NCBI GenBank assembly: GCA_032718475.1
Contig: JAUCBJ010008954.1
Coordinates: forward strand, 43,404 to 107,403
Direction: 5' to 3'
DNA: 64,000 bases
From: Nemertoderma westbladi
Taxonomy: Eukaryota; Xenacoelomorpha; Nemertodermatida; Nemertodermatidae
The translations under genes and the position numbers were made by a program. Each line of letters starts with the position of its first letter. Position 1 is the first letter of the stretch. Below the pieces are notes generated by a model. That model was not told the origin of the DNA and did no database searches. It saw only the letters and a list, made by a program, of their open reading frames with translations. This document shows, in pieces, positions 1-45,363 of this stretch.

Positions 1-168
1 ACAAGTTTCCGCATGTGAGGAATCCAGCAACAAGTTTGCCGTGTGAGGAATCCAGCAACAAGTTTCCCGCGCGTGAGGAATCCAGCAACAAGTTGCTCCG
101 TTTGAGGAATCCAGCAACAAGTTTCCCGCTGGTGAAGAATCCAGCAACAAGATTCCACGTGTGAGGGA
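1..168. repeat. Minisatellite, about 30-bp unit, 5-6 copies, cut by the window edge
   Basis: A phrase close to GAGGAATCCAGCAACAAG recurs every 30-31 bases, joined by a variable GC-rich stretch (TTTCCCGC, TTTGCC, TTGCTCCG). The last copy decays at GATTCCACGTGTGAGGGATGG. The array is open on the left. No adjacent exon is visible, so I cannot tell whether it is junction-derived like the pecanex arrays, although each unit contains both a CAG and a GTGAGG. Confidence 0.85.
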
Positions 169-726
169 TGGAAGATAAATATATTAGGACCTCAATAACG
201 TATCTTCTATACTCAATCTACTCTTGTATTGAGCATTACACACATCGGCATTTTAGACCTAAATAAAACTCTGACAACTTGTGCAATACACTCCAACATA
301 ATAGTTGAATAGTTGAACTGCGCTGTTTCTGGATAGTTTTTTTTTCTTGTCGAATAACATTAAAAATTATGATGGCAATTTTCGAAATATGTATAATGCA
401 GGTAGAGAGAGGTGCGTGATTTTGTTTTAACATTGTTACCTCCTTTAATAATGGCATTAAAAACGCGAAAAAAAAAACAGTATGTACTTTCCAATAATGC
501 AGTTAAACAATGGAAACATGATGAACAGATTAACTTTTAGTTTAATGAGGATGTTTTGTTACATTAATTTTTACTAAAGTCATCAAATTTAATTTTTCAC
601 TCACCAATCTGATAAGGGTCACAATGGATATCGAAAGTAATTACTGCACATAGCTGACATAAATAATTTGTACCTCCCTACTGCCATCATACTGATAAGT
701 ACAGTAAGAACTAGAACAGCACCATT
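169..726. other. AT-rich upstream region of the 727-4689 gene
   Basis: I see no open frame of substance and no clear TATA box. It presumably holds the promoter and 5' UTR of the gene starting at 727. The bases just before that ATG (CAGCACCATT) are identical to those before the internal Met codons at 2053 and 3391, which marks them as part of the ancestral duplicated unit. Confidence 0.5.
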
Positions 727-2052
727 ATGGAAGAATCATGTTCCTTCACTGGGGTAATAATAACATCATATTCAACTAATAATTCATTAAACTGTATCAA
801 CTGCCAACCACTCGAGGAAGGATCTGTCTCTACAACTCGACGTAGACTGATTTTCTCTGAGTTATTAGCCGTTGTTGACTGGAAGAATGTGCCTGATGGT
901 GAAGGAAGTGATGGCAGTGCTACTGGAAACATACATGTCATAGATTGCATGTCACAAGTTACATTTGATATAATAAAATATTCAGTTCTCATTCAAAATA
1001 GTCACAGTGAATACACCTACGCTCCATATCGTAAAACACACAATGATCGTGAATACAGTTATTCAATATATTTCAAAAATTATATGGAATTTATGAGATT
1101 TCAAAATATTTACTATAAAGAATGGCTCCCTATGTATTTTTCTGGTGTTGTAATAACAAAATCTGCAAATCAAAAAGATAATATAAAAGTTAGGCTTTAC
1201 AGGGAGGGAAAACTATTAGATTTTAATGTACGTGGCGTGGACAGTACAATGACTGACGATGTAATTAATGTTAATGAACGAATCTTCACCATGAGTAAAG
1301 ATAATATCATTACCTATACAGGTTGGCAAACATGGACTACCAGTAATACCGGTATACATATGGAGAATGAGTTGTCATTTTGGTTCACAAAATTAGAAGA
1401 GATTACAGATGTAAATCTTGATGACGGAATAGTTGAAGTTACAAAAGGGAATGACCATAATAAATTCCACTTTGATAAAGCTACACCCACAAAACGTTAC
1501 CGAGAACCATTTATTGAACCGGGTTCAGTAGGGGAGTTTATTCAAATAGTTGAATATCACCTCAAACAATTGCCTATACGTTCGCCTATACCGATGTTTC
1601 TGAAAGATAATAAGAGATCACAACTTCCATCGATACCCTTAGAACAAGATAAGGTTAGCATTACATTGATTCATGGTTCAGAAATCAAAGTGACGGCATT
1701 GTTTAAGGGGACAAGATTAAAGCCCATATACTTTCTGATCAGAGAGTTTAAATTTTCTAAATACCAGAATGACGCACAATATGGAACTTGGTTCTGTCAT
1801 ATAGGCACACCAACGATGAGAAGTAAAAAATATCCAATAGATATTTTCTCAAAATCATCCTTTAAAAAATATAAAGATTACCTGAAAATATATTTTGATG
1901 ATAGCAAAAACAATATGTACAGCTGCAAGATCAGGTTCACTTCTCGTGATGACTTTGATGCTATCATTAAATACTTGGATACATTTCTTAGTTGCAGAAA
2001 TGTTGCAGAGAAAAGCACTACCGGTACTACTTCCAGTCAGAGCAGCACCATT
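727..2052 (+). repeat. Coding repeat unit 1 of 3
   Basis: 442 codons. It shares long near-identical stretches with unit 2 (for example 832-955 against 2158-2281) and, in its second half, with unit 3 (about 1441-1560 against 4117-4236). Confidence 0.9.
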
Positions 2053-4689
2053 ATGGAGGAACCCCGTTCATTTACAGGTGTAATGATAACAGCATATTCT
2101 AATAATAATACACTAAGTTGTATCAACTGCCAACCATTTGAAAAGGGATCTGTCTCTACAACTCGACGTAGACTGATTTTCTCTGAGTTATTAGCCGTTG
2201 TTGACTGGAAAAATGTGCCTGATGGTGAAGGAAGTGATGGCAGTGCTACTCATGGAAACATACATGTCATAGATTGCATGTCACAAGTTACATTTGATAT
2301 AAAAAAATATTCAGTTCTCATTCAAAATAGTAACATTGAATACATTTATCCTCCATACAGTAAAACACTAAATGATAGTGAATACAGTTATTCAATATAT
2401 TTCAAAAATTATATGGAATTTATGAGATTTCAAAATATTTACTATAAAGAATGGCTCCCAATGTATTTTTCTGGTGTTGTAGTAACAAAATCCGCAAATC
2501 AAAAAGATGATATAAAAGTTAGGCTTTACAGAGAGGGTAAACTATTAGATTTTAATGTACGTGGCGTGGACAGTACAATGACTGACGATGTAATTAATGT
2601 TAATGAACGAATCTTCACCATGAGTAAAGATAATATCGTTACCTATACAGGTTGGCAAACATGGACTACCAGTAATACCGGTATACATGTGGAGAATGAG
2701 TTGTCATTTTGGTTCACAAAATTAGAAGAAATTACAGATGTAAATCTTGATGACGGAATAGTTGAAGTTACAAAAGGAAATGATCAGTATAAACTCTATT
2801 TTGATAAACTGACACCTACTACATTATCTAAAGAAGGTCAATTAGTTGTTGAACACGGTTCAGTGGGAGAATTTATTCAAATAGTTCAATATCACCTCAA
2901 ACAACTACCTATACATTCGCCTATACCGATGTTTCTGAAAGATAAGAGACCACAACTTCCATCAATACCATTAGAACAAGATAAGGTTAGCATTAGATTG
3001 ATTTATGGTTCAGAAATAAAAGTGGCGGCATTGTTTAAGGGGATAAGATTAAAGCCCATATACTTTCTGATCAGAGAGTTTAAGTTTACAAAATACCAGA
3101 ATGACGAAGAATGTGGAAGTTGCATCTGTCATTTACGCTCACCCACGATGAGAAGTAAAGGAGATCCAATAGATATTTTCTCAAAATCATTCTTTAAAAA
3201 ATATAAAGATTACCTGAAAATATATTTTGATGATAACAAAAACAATATGTACAGCAACAGCTGCAAGATCAGGTTCACTTCTCGTGATGACTTCGATGCT
3301 ATCATTAAATACTTGGATACATTTCTTAGTTGCAGAGATATTGCAGAGAAAAGCACTACAGGTACTACTTCCAGTCAGAGCAGCACCATTATGGAGGAAC
3401 CCCGTTCATTTACAGGTGTAATGATAACAGCATATTCTAATAATAATACACTAAGTTGTATCAACTGCCAACCATTTGAAAAGGGATCTGTCTCTACAAC
3501 TCGACATAGATATATTTTTAAATTATTTGTCATTGTTGACTGGAAGAACGTGGCTGATGGTGAAGGAAGTGACGGCAGTGCTACTGGAAATGGTCACATA
3601 ATTGATAATATGTCGAAAGTTATATTTGATAACAAAAAATATTCAGTTCTCATACAAAATAGTCACACTGAATACACCTACCCTCCATATCGTAAAACAC
3701 AAAATAATCGTGAAACACAAAATGATCGTAAATACAGATATTCAATATATTTCAAATATTATATTGATTTTAAAAGATTTCAAAATATTTACTATAAAGA
3801 ATGGCTCCCTATGTATTTTTCTGGTGTTGTAATAACAAAATCCGCAAATCAAAAAGATGATATAAAAGTTAGGCTTTACAAGGAGGGAAAACTACTAGAT
3901 TTTAAAGCGCGTGATAAAGACACAATGACTAACGAAGTAATTACTGTTAATGAACGAATCTTCACCATGAGTAAAGATAATATCGTTACCTATACTGGTT
4001 GGCAAAGATGGACTACCAGAAATATACATGTGGAGAATGAGTTGTCATTTTGGTTCACAAAATTAGAAGAAATTACAGATGTAAATCTTGATGACGGAAT
4101 AGTTGAAGTTACAAAAGGGAATGAACATAATAAATTCCACTTTGATAAAGCTACACCCACAAAACGTTACCGAGAACCATTTATTGAACCGGGTTCAGTA
4201 GGGGAGTTTATTCAAATAGTTGAATATCACCTCAACCAACTACCTTCACATTCGCCTATACTGATGTTTCTGAAAGATAACAGTCCTCAACTTCCAATGA
4301 TACCAGTAGAACAAGATAGGGTTAGAGTTAGATTGCTTCGTGGTGATCTATTATCAAAAACACTTACCCTTGATGTGAGGGTGTTGTTTAAGGGAAAAGA
4401 GTTGGGTCCAATTTACATACCAATCAATAAGTTTGAGTTGTCAAAATTGCCAATTGACAAACAACACGGAAATGTTGACAAACCCATGACAAGAAGTGAG
4501 GACGATCCTTTCGATATTACTTCACAGTTTTATGTTCACAAATATTTGGGGAATCTGGAAATTCATGTTGATGAATGCAATAAAAAAGATATGTACAGCT
4601 GCAATATCAAGTTTAGTACACAGGATGGCTTAGATAAATTCAACCGTTACATAGAAACATTTTTGTGTGGTATTGAAACTGCTGAATAG
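727..4689 (+). CDS. Intronless protein of unknown function built of three fused ~440-residue units
   Basis: An uninterrupted frame of 1320 codons. I do not recognise the family. It consists of three head-to-tail units starting at Met codons 727, 2053 and 3391 (442, 446 and 432 residues), near-identical at both DNA and protein level. Each unit starts with MEE and FTGV, and the linkers before units 2 and 3 read SQSSTIMEEP. There is no signal peptide or membrane segment, so it is probably cytosolic. Within a unit three sub-blocks of about 130-150 residues each end in a strand plus helix with a similar pattern, for example YSIYFKNYMEFMRFQNIYYK and IRFTSRDDFDAIIKYLDTF. That resembles the end of a PH-like fold, so nine PH-like modules is my inference only. 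Unit 3 has a local duplication (TQNNRETQNDRK). The duplicated segment carries its old pre-ATG context, so a whole small gene was probably duplicated and fused. An AATAAA lies 48 bases after the stop. Confidence 0.85.
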   Translation: MEESCSFTGVIITSYSTNNSLNCINCQPLEEGSVSTTRRRLIFSELLAVVDWKNVPDGEGSDGSATGNIHVIDCMSQVTFDIIKYSVLIQNSHSEYTYAPYRKTHNDREYSYSIYFKNYMEFMRFQNIYYKEWLPMYFSGVVITKSANQKDNIKVRLYREGKLLDFNVRGVDSTMTDDVINVNERIFTMSKDNIITYTGWQTWTTSNTGIHMENELSFWFTKLEEITDVNLDDGIVEVTKGNDHNKFHFDKATPTKRYREPFIEPGSVGEFIQIVEYHLKQLPIRSPIPMFLKDNKRSQLPSIPLEQDKVSITLIHGSEIKVTALFKGTRLKPIYFLIREFKFSKYQNDAQYGTWFCHIGTPTMRSKKYPIDIFSKSSFKKYKDYLKIYFDDSKNNMYSCKIRFTSRDDFDAIIKYLDTFLSCRNVAEKSTTGTTSSQSSTIMEEPRSFTGVMITAYSNNNTLSCINCQPFEKGSVSTTRRRLIFSELLAVVDWKNVPDGEGSDGSATHGNIHVIDCMSQVTFDIKKYSVLIQNSNIEYIYPPYSKTLNDSEYSYSIYFKNYMEFMRFQNIYYKEWLPMYFSGVVVTKSANQKDDIKVRLYREGKLLDFNVRGVDSTMTDDVINVNERIFTMSKDNIVTYTGWQTWTTSNTGIHVENELSFWFTKLEEITDVNLDDGIVEVTKGNDQYKLYFDKLTPTTLSKEGQLVVEHGSVGEFIQIVQYHLKQLPIHSPIPMFLKDKRPQLPSIPLEQDKVSIRLIYGSEIKVAALFKGIRLKPIYFLIREFKFTKYQNDEECGSCICHLRSPTMRSKGDPIDIFSKSFFKKYKDYLKIYFDDNKNNMYSNSCKIRFTSRDDFDAIIKYLDTFLSCRDIAEKSTTGTTSSQSSTIMEEPRSFTGVMITAYSNNNTLSCINCQPFEKGSVSTTRHRYIFKLFVIVDWKNVADGEGSDGSATGNGHIIDNMSKVIFDNKKYSVLIQNSHTEYTYPPYRKTQNNRETQNDRKYRYSIYFKYYIDFKRFQNIYYKEWLPMYFSGVVITKSANQKDDIKVRLYKEGKLLDFKARDKDTMTNEVITVNERIFTMSKDNIVTYTGWQRWTTRNIHVENELSFWFTKLEEITDVNLDDGIVEVTKGNEHNKFHFDKATPTKRYREPFIEPGSVGEFIQIVEYHLNQLPSHSPILMFLKDNSPQLPMIPVEQDRVRVRLLRGDLLSKTLTLDVRVLFKGKELGPIYIPINKFELSKLPIDKQHGNVDKPMTRSEDDPFDITSQFYVHKYLGNLEIHVDECNKKDMYSCNIKFSTQDGLDKFNRYIETFLCGIETAE
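2053..3390 (+). repeat. Coding repeat unit 2 of 3
   Basis: 446 codons. Its middle carries a divergent segment (DQYKLYFDKLTPTTLSKEG) where units 1 and 3 agree with each other, so the units form a mosaic. Confidence 0.9.
3391..4689 (+). repeat. Coding repeat unit 3 of 3
   Basis: 432 codons plus the stop. It is the most divergent unit at its C-terminal end (from about 4260), as expected if exchange between units is weaker at the edge of the array. Confidence 0.9.
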
Positions 4690-4736
4690 TACTAATCCAG
4701 TTACTAGGCCTATATTAAATATAAAACGTTCTAAAC

Positions 4737-4742
4737 AATAAA
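4737..4742 (+). promoter_or_regulatory. Candidate polyadenylation signal AATAAA
   Basis: A canonical hexamer 48 bases after the TAG stop of the three-unit gene, in AT-rich sequence. Confidence 0.6.
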
Positions 4743-5014
4743 TCATAATATAATTATTGTTCAACAGTTAGTTATCTGTAATTATTTTATTATAAAATTT
4801 CCATATATACCTGTATTTGTTAATTTTGACACAATTACTGAGACCAAATCTACAGTATGAGCTACCGATTTGTAGCATAAGAAGCTTGGCATCAGTGATC
4901 CTGTTATAGATGGTATATATATATATAAATTTGTTATTAAATACAAATTGGCAATACACCGCGCCCTGTAATATACCTAGTGTCATAATTCAGTGATATG
5001 TCCTCCCACTTATT

Positions 5015-5100
5015 TTACAAATCTTACTTGAGATTGCCTGAAATTTGAAACAGAGTTTCACCTCTCTCATTACTGGGTCAGTCCGAATTTATATTTCTAA
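5015..5100 (+). repeat. Partial copy of a dispersed repeat also in the 32.4-34.1 kb foldback element
   Basis: The words TTTACAAATCTTA, GAGATTGC and TGAAATTTGAAACAGAGT, followed by a diverged ACCTC and CCGAATTT, match the stretch just inside the poly-C tracts at about 32,760-32,850 and, inverted, 33,840-33,930. Confidence 0.65.
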
Positions 5101-5104
5101 TTTT

Positions 5105-6196
5105 GGCCTCACATAGAGAAACTACGACTAGAGAGCCCTGAAGGTAAAATGGTGGAAATCATAAGAGCATGTGGAATACAAGAAGTAATTGTCGCTGCCA
5201 TTGGATTGTTAATTTGTGACACAAAAGCTCAGGTACTCTTACCAGATGGGGAAACGGAGTTCTTCTCACTCAATCCTGGCTGGTGTACTGCAAGGTGAGA
5301 CATTGGCGCCATTACTATTCATACTTGTACTGGATTATGCTGAGGATGGCGACAAAGGGAGAAGATCTGGGATTCACTTGAACGCAGAAGTAGCAGATAT
5401 CCGGGAACTACTACAGTTACAGACACCAACTTTGCGGATGACATCGCCCTGTTCTCTAATAGGATAGCAGATGCGCAGCTCCTGCTGAATAAAGTATGCT
5501 GCAGCTAAGGAGGTTGGATTGCATATAAATGCTACCAAGACCGAATTCATGACTTTTAATGTTGATGGAAACTTGACAACAATTAATAATAATCAACTAA
5601 GGAAGGTTGACGACTTCCAGTACCTTGGATCATGGATAGAGAGTAGCAAAAATGACATAGAAGTTAGGAAAGCAAAGGCTTGCGTAGCTCTATCAAAAAT
5701 GGATACCATCTGGAAATCAGATCTCTCCAGGCACCTGAAGACTAAGTTCTTTCGAGCCACAGTGGAAAGTGTATTTTTATATGGGGGTGAGACCTGGACA
5801 CTGACTAAATCACTTGGACAACGAATTGATGGTTGCTACACAAGACTACTAAGGGCAGCCCTAAACATCAGCTGGAGACATGACAACGTGACAACGCCGA
5901 GCCTTATGGTACAATACCACCTGTATCAACCACCTTCCGTGAACGCAGATTAAGATTCAGTGGGCACTGCTGGCGAAGTAAAGACGAGGTTATACCAGAT
6001 CTACTTTTCTGGCAACCAACTCATGGAAAGCGTAGTCGTGGACGACCGGCAATAACATATATAGATCAACTCGAAAGGGATACTGAACTTAGGAGAAACG
6101 AAATTGCGACAACTATGGAGAATCAGGAAGCCTGGAAGGATCTCATTTCCACTGTTCGAGTTCGCTCGACTTAGTAGTAGTAGTAGTAGTAGTAAG
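5105..6196 (+). pseudogene. 5'-truncated, frameshifted LINE reverse transcriptase fragment (RTE-like) with a (TAG)n tail
   Basis: Several frames of the + strand together give the C-terminal half of a non-LTR reverse transcriptase. 5216-5467 contains AGVLQGETLAPLLFILVLDY, the palm motif before the YADD box. 5519-5953 contains the thumb and C-terminal segment with FQYLGSWI, VRKAKA, LYGGETWTLT and RLLRAALNISW. The frame then continues shifted to a final WKDLISTVRVR near 6,170. Frameshifts and stops separate the pieces and the endonuclease domain is missing, so the copy is dead. It ends in about seven TAG triplets at 6171-6196. A short microsatellite 3' tail is typical of RTE-type LINEs, and the same tail type occurs on the other LINE family here (45.4 and 52.2 kb). 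Confidence 0.8.
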
Positions 6197-7032
6197 CCCC
6201 CTTTAAACGGTTCCGTTTAAAATGAGCTAGCTAACTCAGTTGTTGGAATTCCTATTCAGAATAATAAATGTAATTAAATTAAATTTATTATACAGGCTAA
6301 AAATATTGAAATTGATATACAATCAAAATTCCAATTAGTACCAAACGATGGCAAATTTTATCAGCTATCTGGTGGTAAATAACTCATTTTTTTCAAAAAC
6401 TCGAGTTAGCGCCTTTTTATTGCCATGCGATGTATATTTATCTCATAAGTTACTGTTAGTAGCTGGTCTAGTATAGATTACCATGATAAGAACCAGCATA
6501 GCCCTTTAATTTATAATATGATTTTATTTTTGGAGCTAAAAAATATTTGATTAAAGATTGTTCATCATCGAATCATCGTACAAAATATTTTAAACAATAT
6601 TCACGCGTTTAGGAGTGATAATTCTTGTCCCAAAACAACTTCAAGAACAAACTTATATTGGTGGAGAAACAACCTGTTACCGAAGTAATTATTCTTTAAA
6701 GGAGTCCAGAAATCTGTATTATTCACTACAAATACATATCAACAAAATCTCTATGGTTGAGTAAACTGCGGACAATAAGACCATCCTTTAAAAGGGGTAG
6801 GTAGGAGTAAGGTAGAGAAGGTTGTAAAGGATAGGTTAAACCATTAAAAATTTAAGTCACAAAATATATTTAAATTAAAAAATATAACAAAAGTAAAATA
6901 ATTGTCAATATAGTCTGTTAACATAATATTGTACGTATTAATGATAGAAACTATTAAATAGCACCAAAAGTAATCTTAAAATATTATCAGCACAATTTCT
7001 TAAAACTTTGCAAAGAATGTAACTAAATGTGA
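6197..7032. other. AT-rich intergenic DNA
   Basis: I see no gene, RNA or repeat structure beyond simple AT-rich sequence. The right edge reaches the 3' flank of the pecanex gene, whose transcript comes from the right. Confidence 0.5.
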
Positions 7033-7038
7033 TTTATT
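7033..7038 (-). promoter_or_regulatory. Candidate polyadenylation signal of the pecanex gene
   Basis: TTTATT on the + strand is AATAAA in the sense of the gene, about 22 bases past the stop codon at 7060. That is close but possible. Confidence 0.45.
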
Positions 7039-7059
7039 CTATGATTGAGTTTCATTTAA

Positions 7060-41275
<34,216 letters not shown>

Positions 41276-41400
41276 TGCAACATTTAGGCCTACTCCATAC
41301 TCAGTTTGTCAGTTACGGTATTCAGGTATTACCGTACTCAGGCTGTCAGGTAGGCCTACTGTATTACATAGCTGCATATTACATATACTGGCATAGGCCT
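41276..41400 (-). promoter_or_regulatory. Presumed 5' UTR and proximal upstream region of the pecanex gene
   Basis: Only about 125 bases separate the start codon from a transposon insertion. The stretch has repeated TAGGCCTAC and ACCGTACTCAG words. No TATA box is evident. Promoter role is inferred from position only. Confidence 0.3.
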
Positions 41401-41409
41401 ATTACAATA

Positions 41410-43128
41410 GGGTGCATGTCAGCATGTAAAGAGCGGACTGCGGGCTGGCGGACTACGGACTGGGGATTGCCAAAATCCGCGCGGTCAATTTGAATCATCG
41501 ACTTCCAAACTAAGAATCCGCTCTTTGTTGTCTGGACAAATGGCGGACTGAAGCCGGTAAATTGTAACCTGATTGGCTCAATCATGTACATACAGTAGGC
41601 TGAAGCTGAAAGGGAACTTAACGAATGAATCATCCCATTTGGCTTTTAAATGTTTACCATTGTGCAACACTGCAATACAGGAAATAATTATCCTATACAG
41701 TAATTACGTTGACTGTTGATTAAGGGCCTACTATATAATCAACATTCTACGGATTTTCAGATTATTTAGGGCCTATTTCAATAAATATTTTTATATACTT
41801 CCTGCCTTTAGAGTTTATGTCACAGAGTTGTCTGTTCACAAATATAAAAGAGCGAATATTCGGACATCCTAAGCGCAGGAGCTGGGGGAAGGGGGTGTGG
41901 ATCTATAAATAGCATCCAATAGCAGGACGCATCTAATTACTGGCATTTAGTTCTGTCCAAATTTTTTGACGCCTTACTGACCACGCCCTGATCGGCTAGT
42001 GCTTTTTTAATGCTTTTTTAGTGTGGACTGTGATATCCTACATATCTGACATACGATTAACTGGGCCCATGTGAAGTATACCAGACTTTCTGCCGTTATA
42101 TTTCACTTTGCAGTTACCCCCATGTGAAGAATACCAGGTTTTCACCAAAAATACAGGTTACAGAAGGGCTGAATCTAACCAAAACAATAAACAAATTAGT
42201 ATATGTACAGGTTATACAGACAGAAATAAGCGATATAAAACACTTAATAAAGATAAATTAAAAAAAATAAAAAATCTTCATATATAAAATTCCAAAAAAA
42301 AGTCGACCGAAAAGTGAAATCCTGGTATTCTTCACATGGGCGATTAACTGTGGGGCGAGCAACGTAAGTCCAGGTGAGCCTTAGCATATGGGTAGAAGTG
42401 GTGGACCCGTCTGTCGTTGTCATCGTCGGAAATGTTTGAACGCTAATAAGTCGGTCAATCTTGGAAAAATAACGTTTCACTACTAGTATGTACGACTAAT
42501 ATGTTTCAATTACCGGTATGTTCCAATTTTGTTTCAACTAACAGAGACATAATAGTGGCAGACTGGCAGTACGAGCCAACCTCCCCCCCCCCCCCGCCCC
42601 CCCCCCCTTTTTTTTGGACGACCCCAACGTAAAAACTTTTAATTTAAGTAACAAGCAAACAAGGAATATCTTATAAGGTCGCGGTTCACACCTTTAAGCA
42701 ATAAGCATAACTCTGCTTCGGCAGCAGAAGTACATTCTACAGTAGTCCCAAAGTCTTCATCCAAAGTAGAGTTACGAATGAATCATGCTTAAAAGAGTGA
42801 ACCGGCCTTAACCTGAGAGATTTTATTGAAAGTTCAAGAGTTCTTCCTACTGCCTACATAATAGGTTTTCAAAATAATAGGTTTCCATCTCTGTGTCACA
42901 ATGAAAACATTTAAGCCAATAAGAGGATTCAGGAAAGTTCGCTTTGGGCCTATGTAAATGATTGAGCCAATCAGGTTAAAATTTTATGGCTTCAGTCCGC
43001 CGTTTGTCCAGACAACAAAGAGCGGATTCTTACATTATAATGCTATAATTCAAATTGACCGCGCATATTTGGGCTTTTAATTGATAATCCGCAGTCCGTA
43101 GTCCGCGGTCCGCTCTTTACATGCACCC
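41410..43128. mobile_element. Non-autonomous DNA transposon with long TIRs and 9-bp target duplication
   Basis: Both ends begin GGGTGCATGT (in inverse orientation) and continue with AAGAGCGGAC, in arms of roughly 200 bases that include GAATCCGCTCTTTGTTGTCT and GGCGGACTGAAGCC. The flanks ATTACAATA (41,401-41,409 and 43,129-43,137) are an exact 9-base duplication. Long TIRs, GGG ends and 9 bp point to a Mutator-like or Merlin-like element. There is no transposase. A smaller element (42,066-42,340) is nested inside. Confidence 0.85.
42066..42340. mobile_element. MITE, copy 1, nested in the 41.4-43.1 kb element
   Basis: Ends are CCCATGTGAAG at the left and CTTCACATGGG at the right; an internal copy of the left end (CCCATGTGAAGAATACCAGG) begins near 42,119. 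Flanks CGATTAACTG (42,054-42,063 and 42,341-42,350) form a 10-base duplication. The interior is shared with the 58-kb copy (GGTTACAGAAGGGCTGAAT, ATTAGTATATGTACAGGTT, GTCGACCGAAAAGTGAAA). Confidence 0.8.
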
Positions 43129-45363
43129 ATTACAATATGGCAATGTTACCTGAAAATTCCAACTTTACATACTGACATGGACATAGGCAATAATAGGCCT
43201 AAATTGACTGATTGACAATGCCATAGCGCCATAGGGTTAACACTGGTGCTTTGCTTAGATCGTGGCTTTTCCAGTTAACATTATTCCATTTTCAGATTTC
43301 GTATAAAACAAGTAATGTGGTTGGAGAAAGCTGCTACTAAACAGCAACCAATCACGTTAATCCTGTTTAACACAGAGTCAATGGCAATGGGAATGGAATA
43401 TTGCTAACATGAAAAAGTTCAGGTTACCATCATTCCATATCTCAGGATCCCGATCTGTATTCATTATTACTGTATCATCACCCTCCTTTTGAAGCCTTGC
43501 AGCCTTGTCTGTTTCATTATACACGTTATACCGAAAACCGAAAGGAAAGCAGTCAGGCGTCAGGCGGAACAGATGGTTAAGGTACAGTACTGCAGTACAG
43601 TAAATCAAATTATTAAGAATAGCCAAAGCCAATACCGGTACATAATACTTAATACAGTCTGTTAGTAGCAGCCCTTAGCAGGTTTCTCCAACCACATGAC
43701 ACATCACTTGTTTTATATAAAATGGAATAATGTTACCGGTAAATGGAAAAGCCACGATCAAAGCACCCGTTACGGTTAACTACTGACACTGAACTATAAC
43801 AGTAGGCCCCCTATAACAATTCCGGAATTTTACAATTTCGGACAACCTGCACCAATTCCAAAAAACCTGGTTGCATCTACCTACCTGTATGCCTGTCTAT
43901 CCTGCTATCTACCGCTGTACTAATTGGGTTCATCCTGTCATCTGTTATACTGTTTACAGGTTTAGGGGCCTATACAGCTATACCTGTATACTGCAATAGG
44001 TAAAAAATAACAATACAATAGGTAAAAAAATATTGAAAAAATATAGGTCAAATGATTAAAAAAATTGGTACCGAAAAATAACTGCCATAGCGTACTACAA
44101 CAGTACTATTCATGTCAGTCTGTCTGCCTGTATTCATTGTGTCAGTCTGTCAGTAGTCCTTGCTGCCTTGCGTATAGCATATAGGCTACACAGTCTGAGA
44201 CAGTCTGAAAGTTCTCAGATTCTTCAGTAGGCTTAGGCCTGTTCCTGTAGGCAGGCATACGATAGTCTGCCTGGTCTGTCACAGTCACGGTCACCTACTG
44301 ACCTATGCCCACACAAAACGACCACAATCAGACAATCACACAACTGGACAATAGACAATAGCAATCATTATAAAATGAATATCTAGGCACCATTTTATTG
44401 CAATTCCATTCCTGTAAGGTTACTTGTGTAAGAGCCTTGGCCCTTGGGCAGGGCAGTTTGCGTAGTTTCGTGGGTGGCCAATCTTACCGTAGAAACCGCA
44501 AAGTGAAACACTGCCGTGTGGAGAATGCTATTAAAGATGTCATTCATTATAATTACCGTAGTCTGTTAGTGCGAGATTATTTTATATTTTGTTGGCTTTA
44601 TTAATCATTACACTCGGAATTCTGCAATTCGCTGTCTTAGCGTTATTATTATTTCTATATCTCTCAAATCTTATATCTATATCTATTCTATCACTATGGT
44701 ACATAGGCCCTACACAAAATCCTAGAATATACTGTACATACCGTATTGTAGATTCTTATTTCACTGTTACAAGTTACCATATCCTCCTAATGTTTTTACT
44801 ATTTATTCTAAACCACTGAACGATGCCGTTTGAAATTTGACACATATTTACATTTTGGACACTCACCTACCCTACAGTAGTTATTGGGTAGTCAGTATAT
44901 TTAATATCGCTTTCAATATTTTGATGTTTGAAAAAGTACATATCTACTATATGTGACTAACCTGTATCGCACCCTGTTCCTATCGCACCACAGCTATTCT
45001 TAGTCCTATGATTTGTTCATAGCGAGAAAAAGGAGGACTTAGAAGTATTTCAAACTGTCTTCGCGTGCAATTGAAACACTCAATGTTTGACCAGGACGCC
45101 CGATACACATCTACAGCATCAGTTGTTACTCAAAATAGCAACAATAAAGCCTCCTTTTGCTCCATACAGCAGCTTCAGTAACAGTATTTCCAAACGCAAA
45201 ATTCAAATGTTTTTATAGAATTTAAAATCTTTGTAATTTCCTTTACACGAAAAGAACTAAGTACTGTACAGAATAGTACCGGTATATATAACTACGGTGC
45301 GACTGGTGCAATATTGTGCCAGATGCAATATAAAATATGTTGTCTTCGTCTGGCTGGAGGCCA
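43129..45363. other. Intergenic DNA, low complexity
   Basis: Contains many short words such as CTGTCAGTCTGTC and TAGGCCTA (about 43,870-44,320) and short frames without recognisable products. I can support no gene here. Confidence 0.4.
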
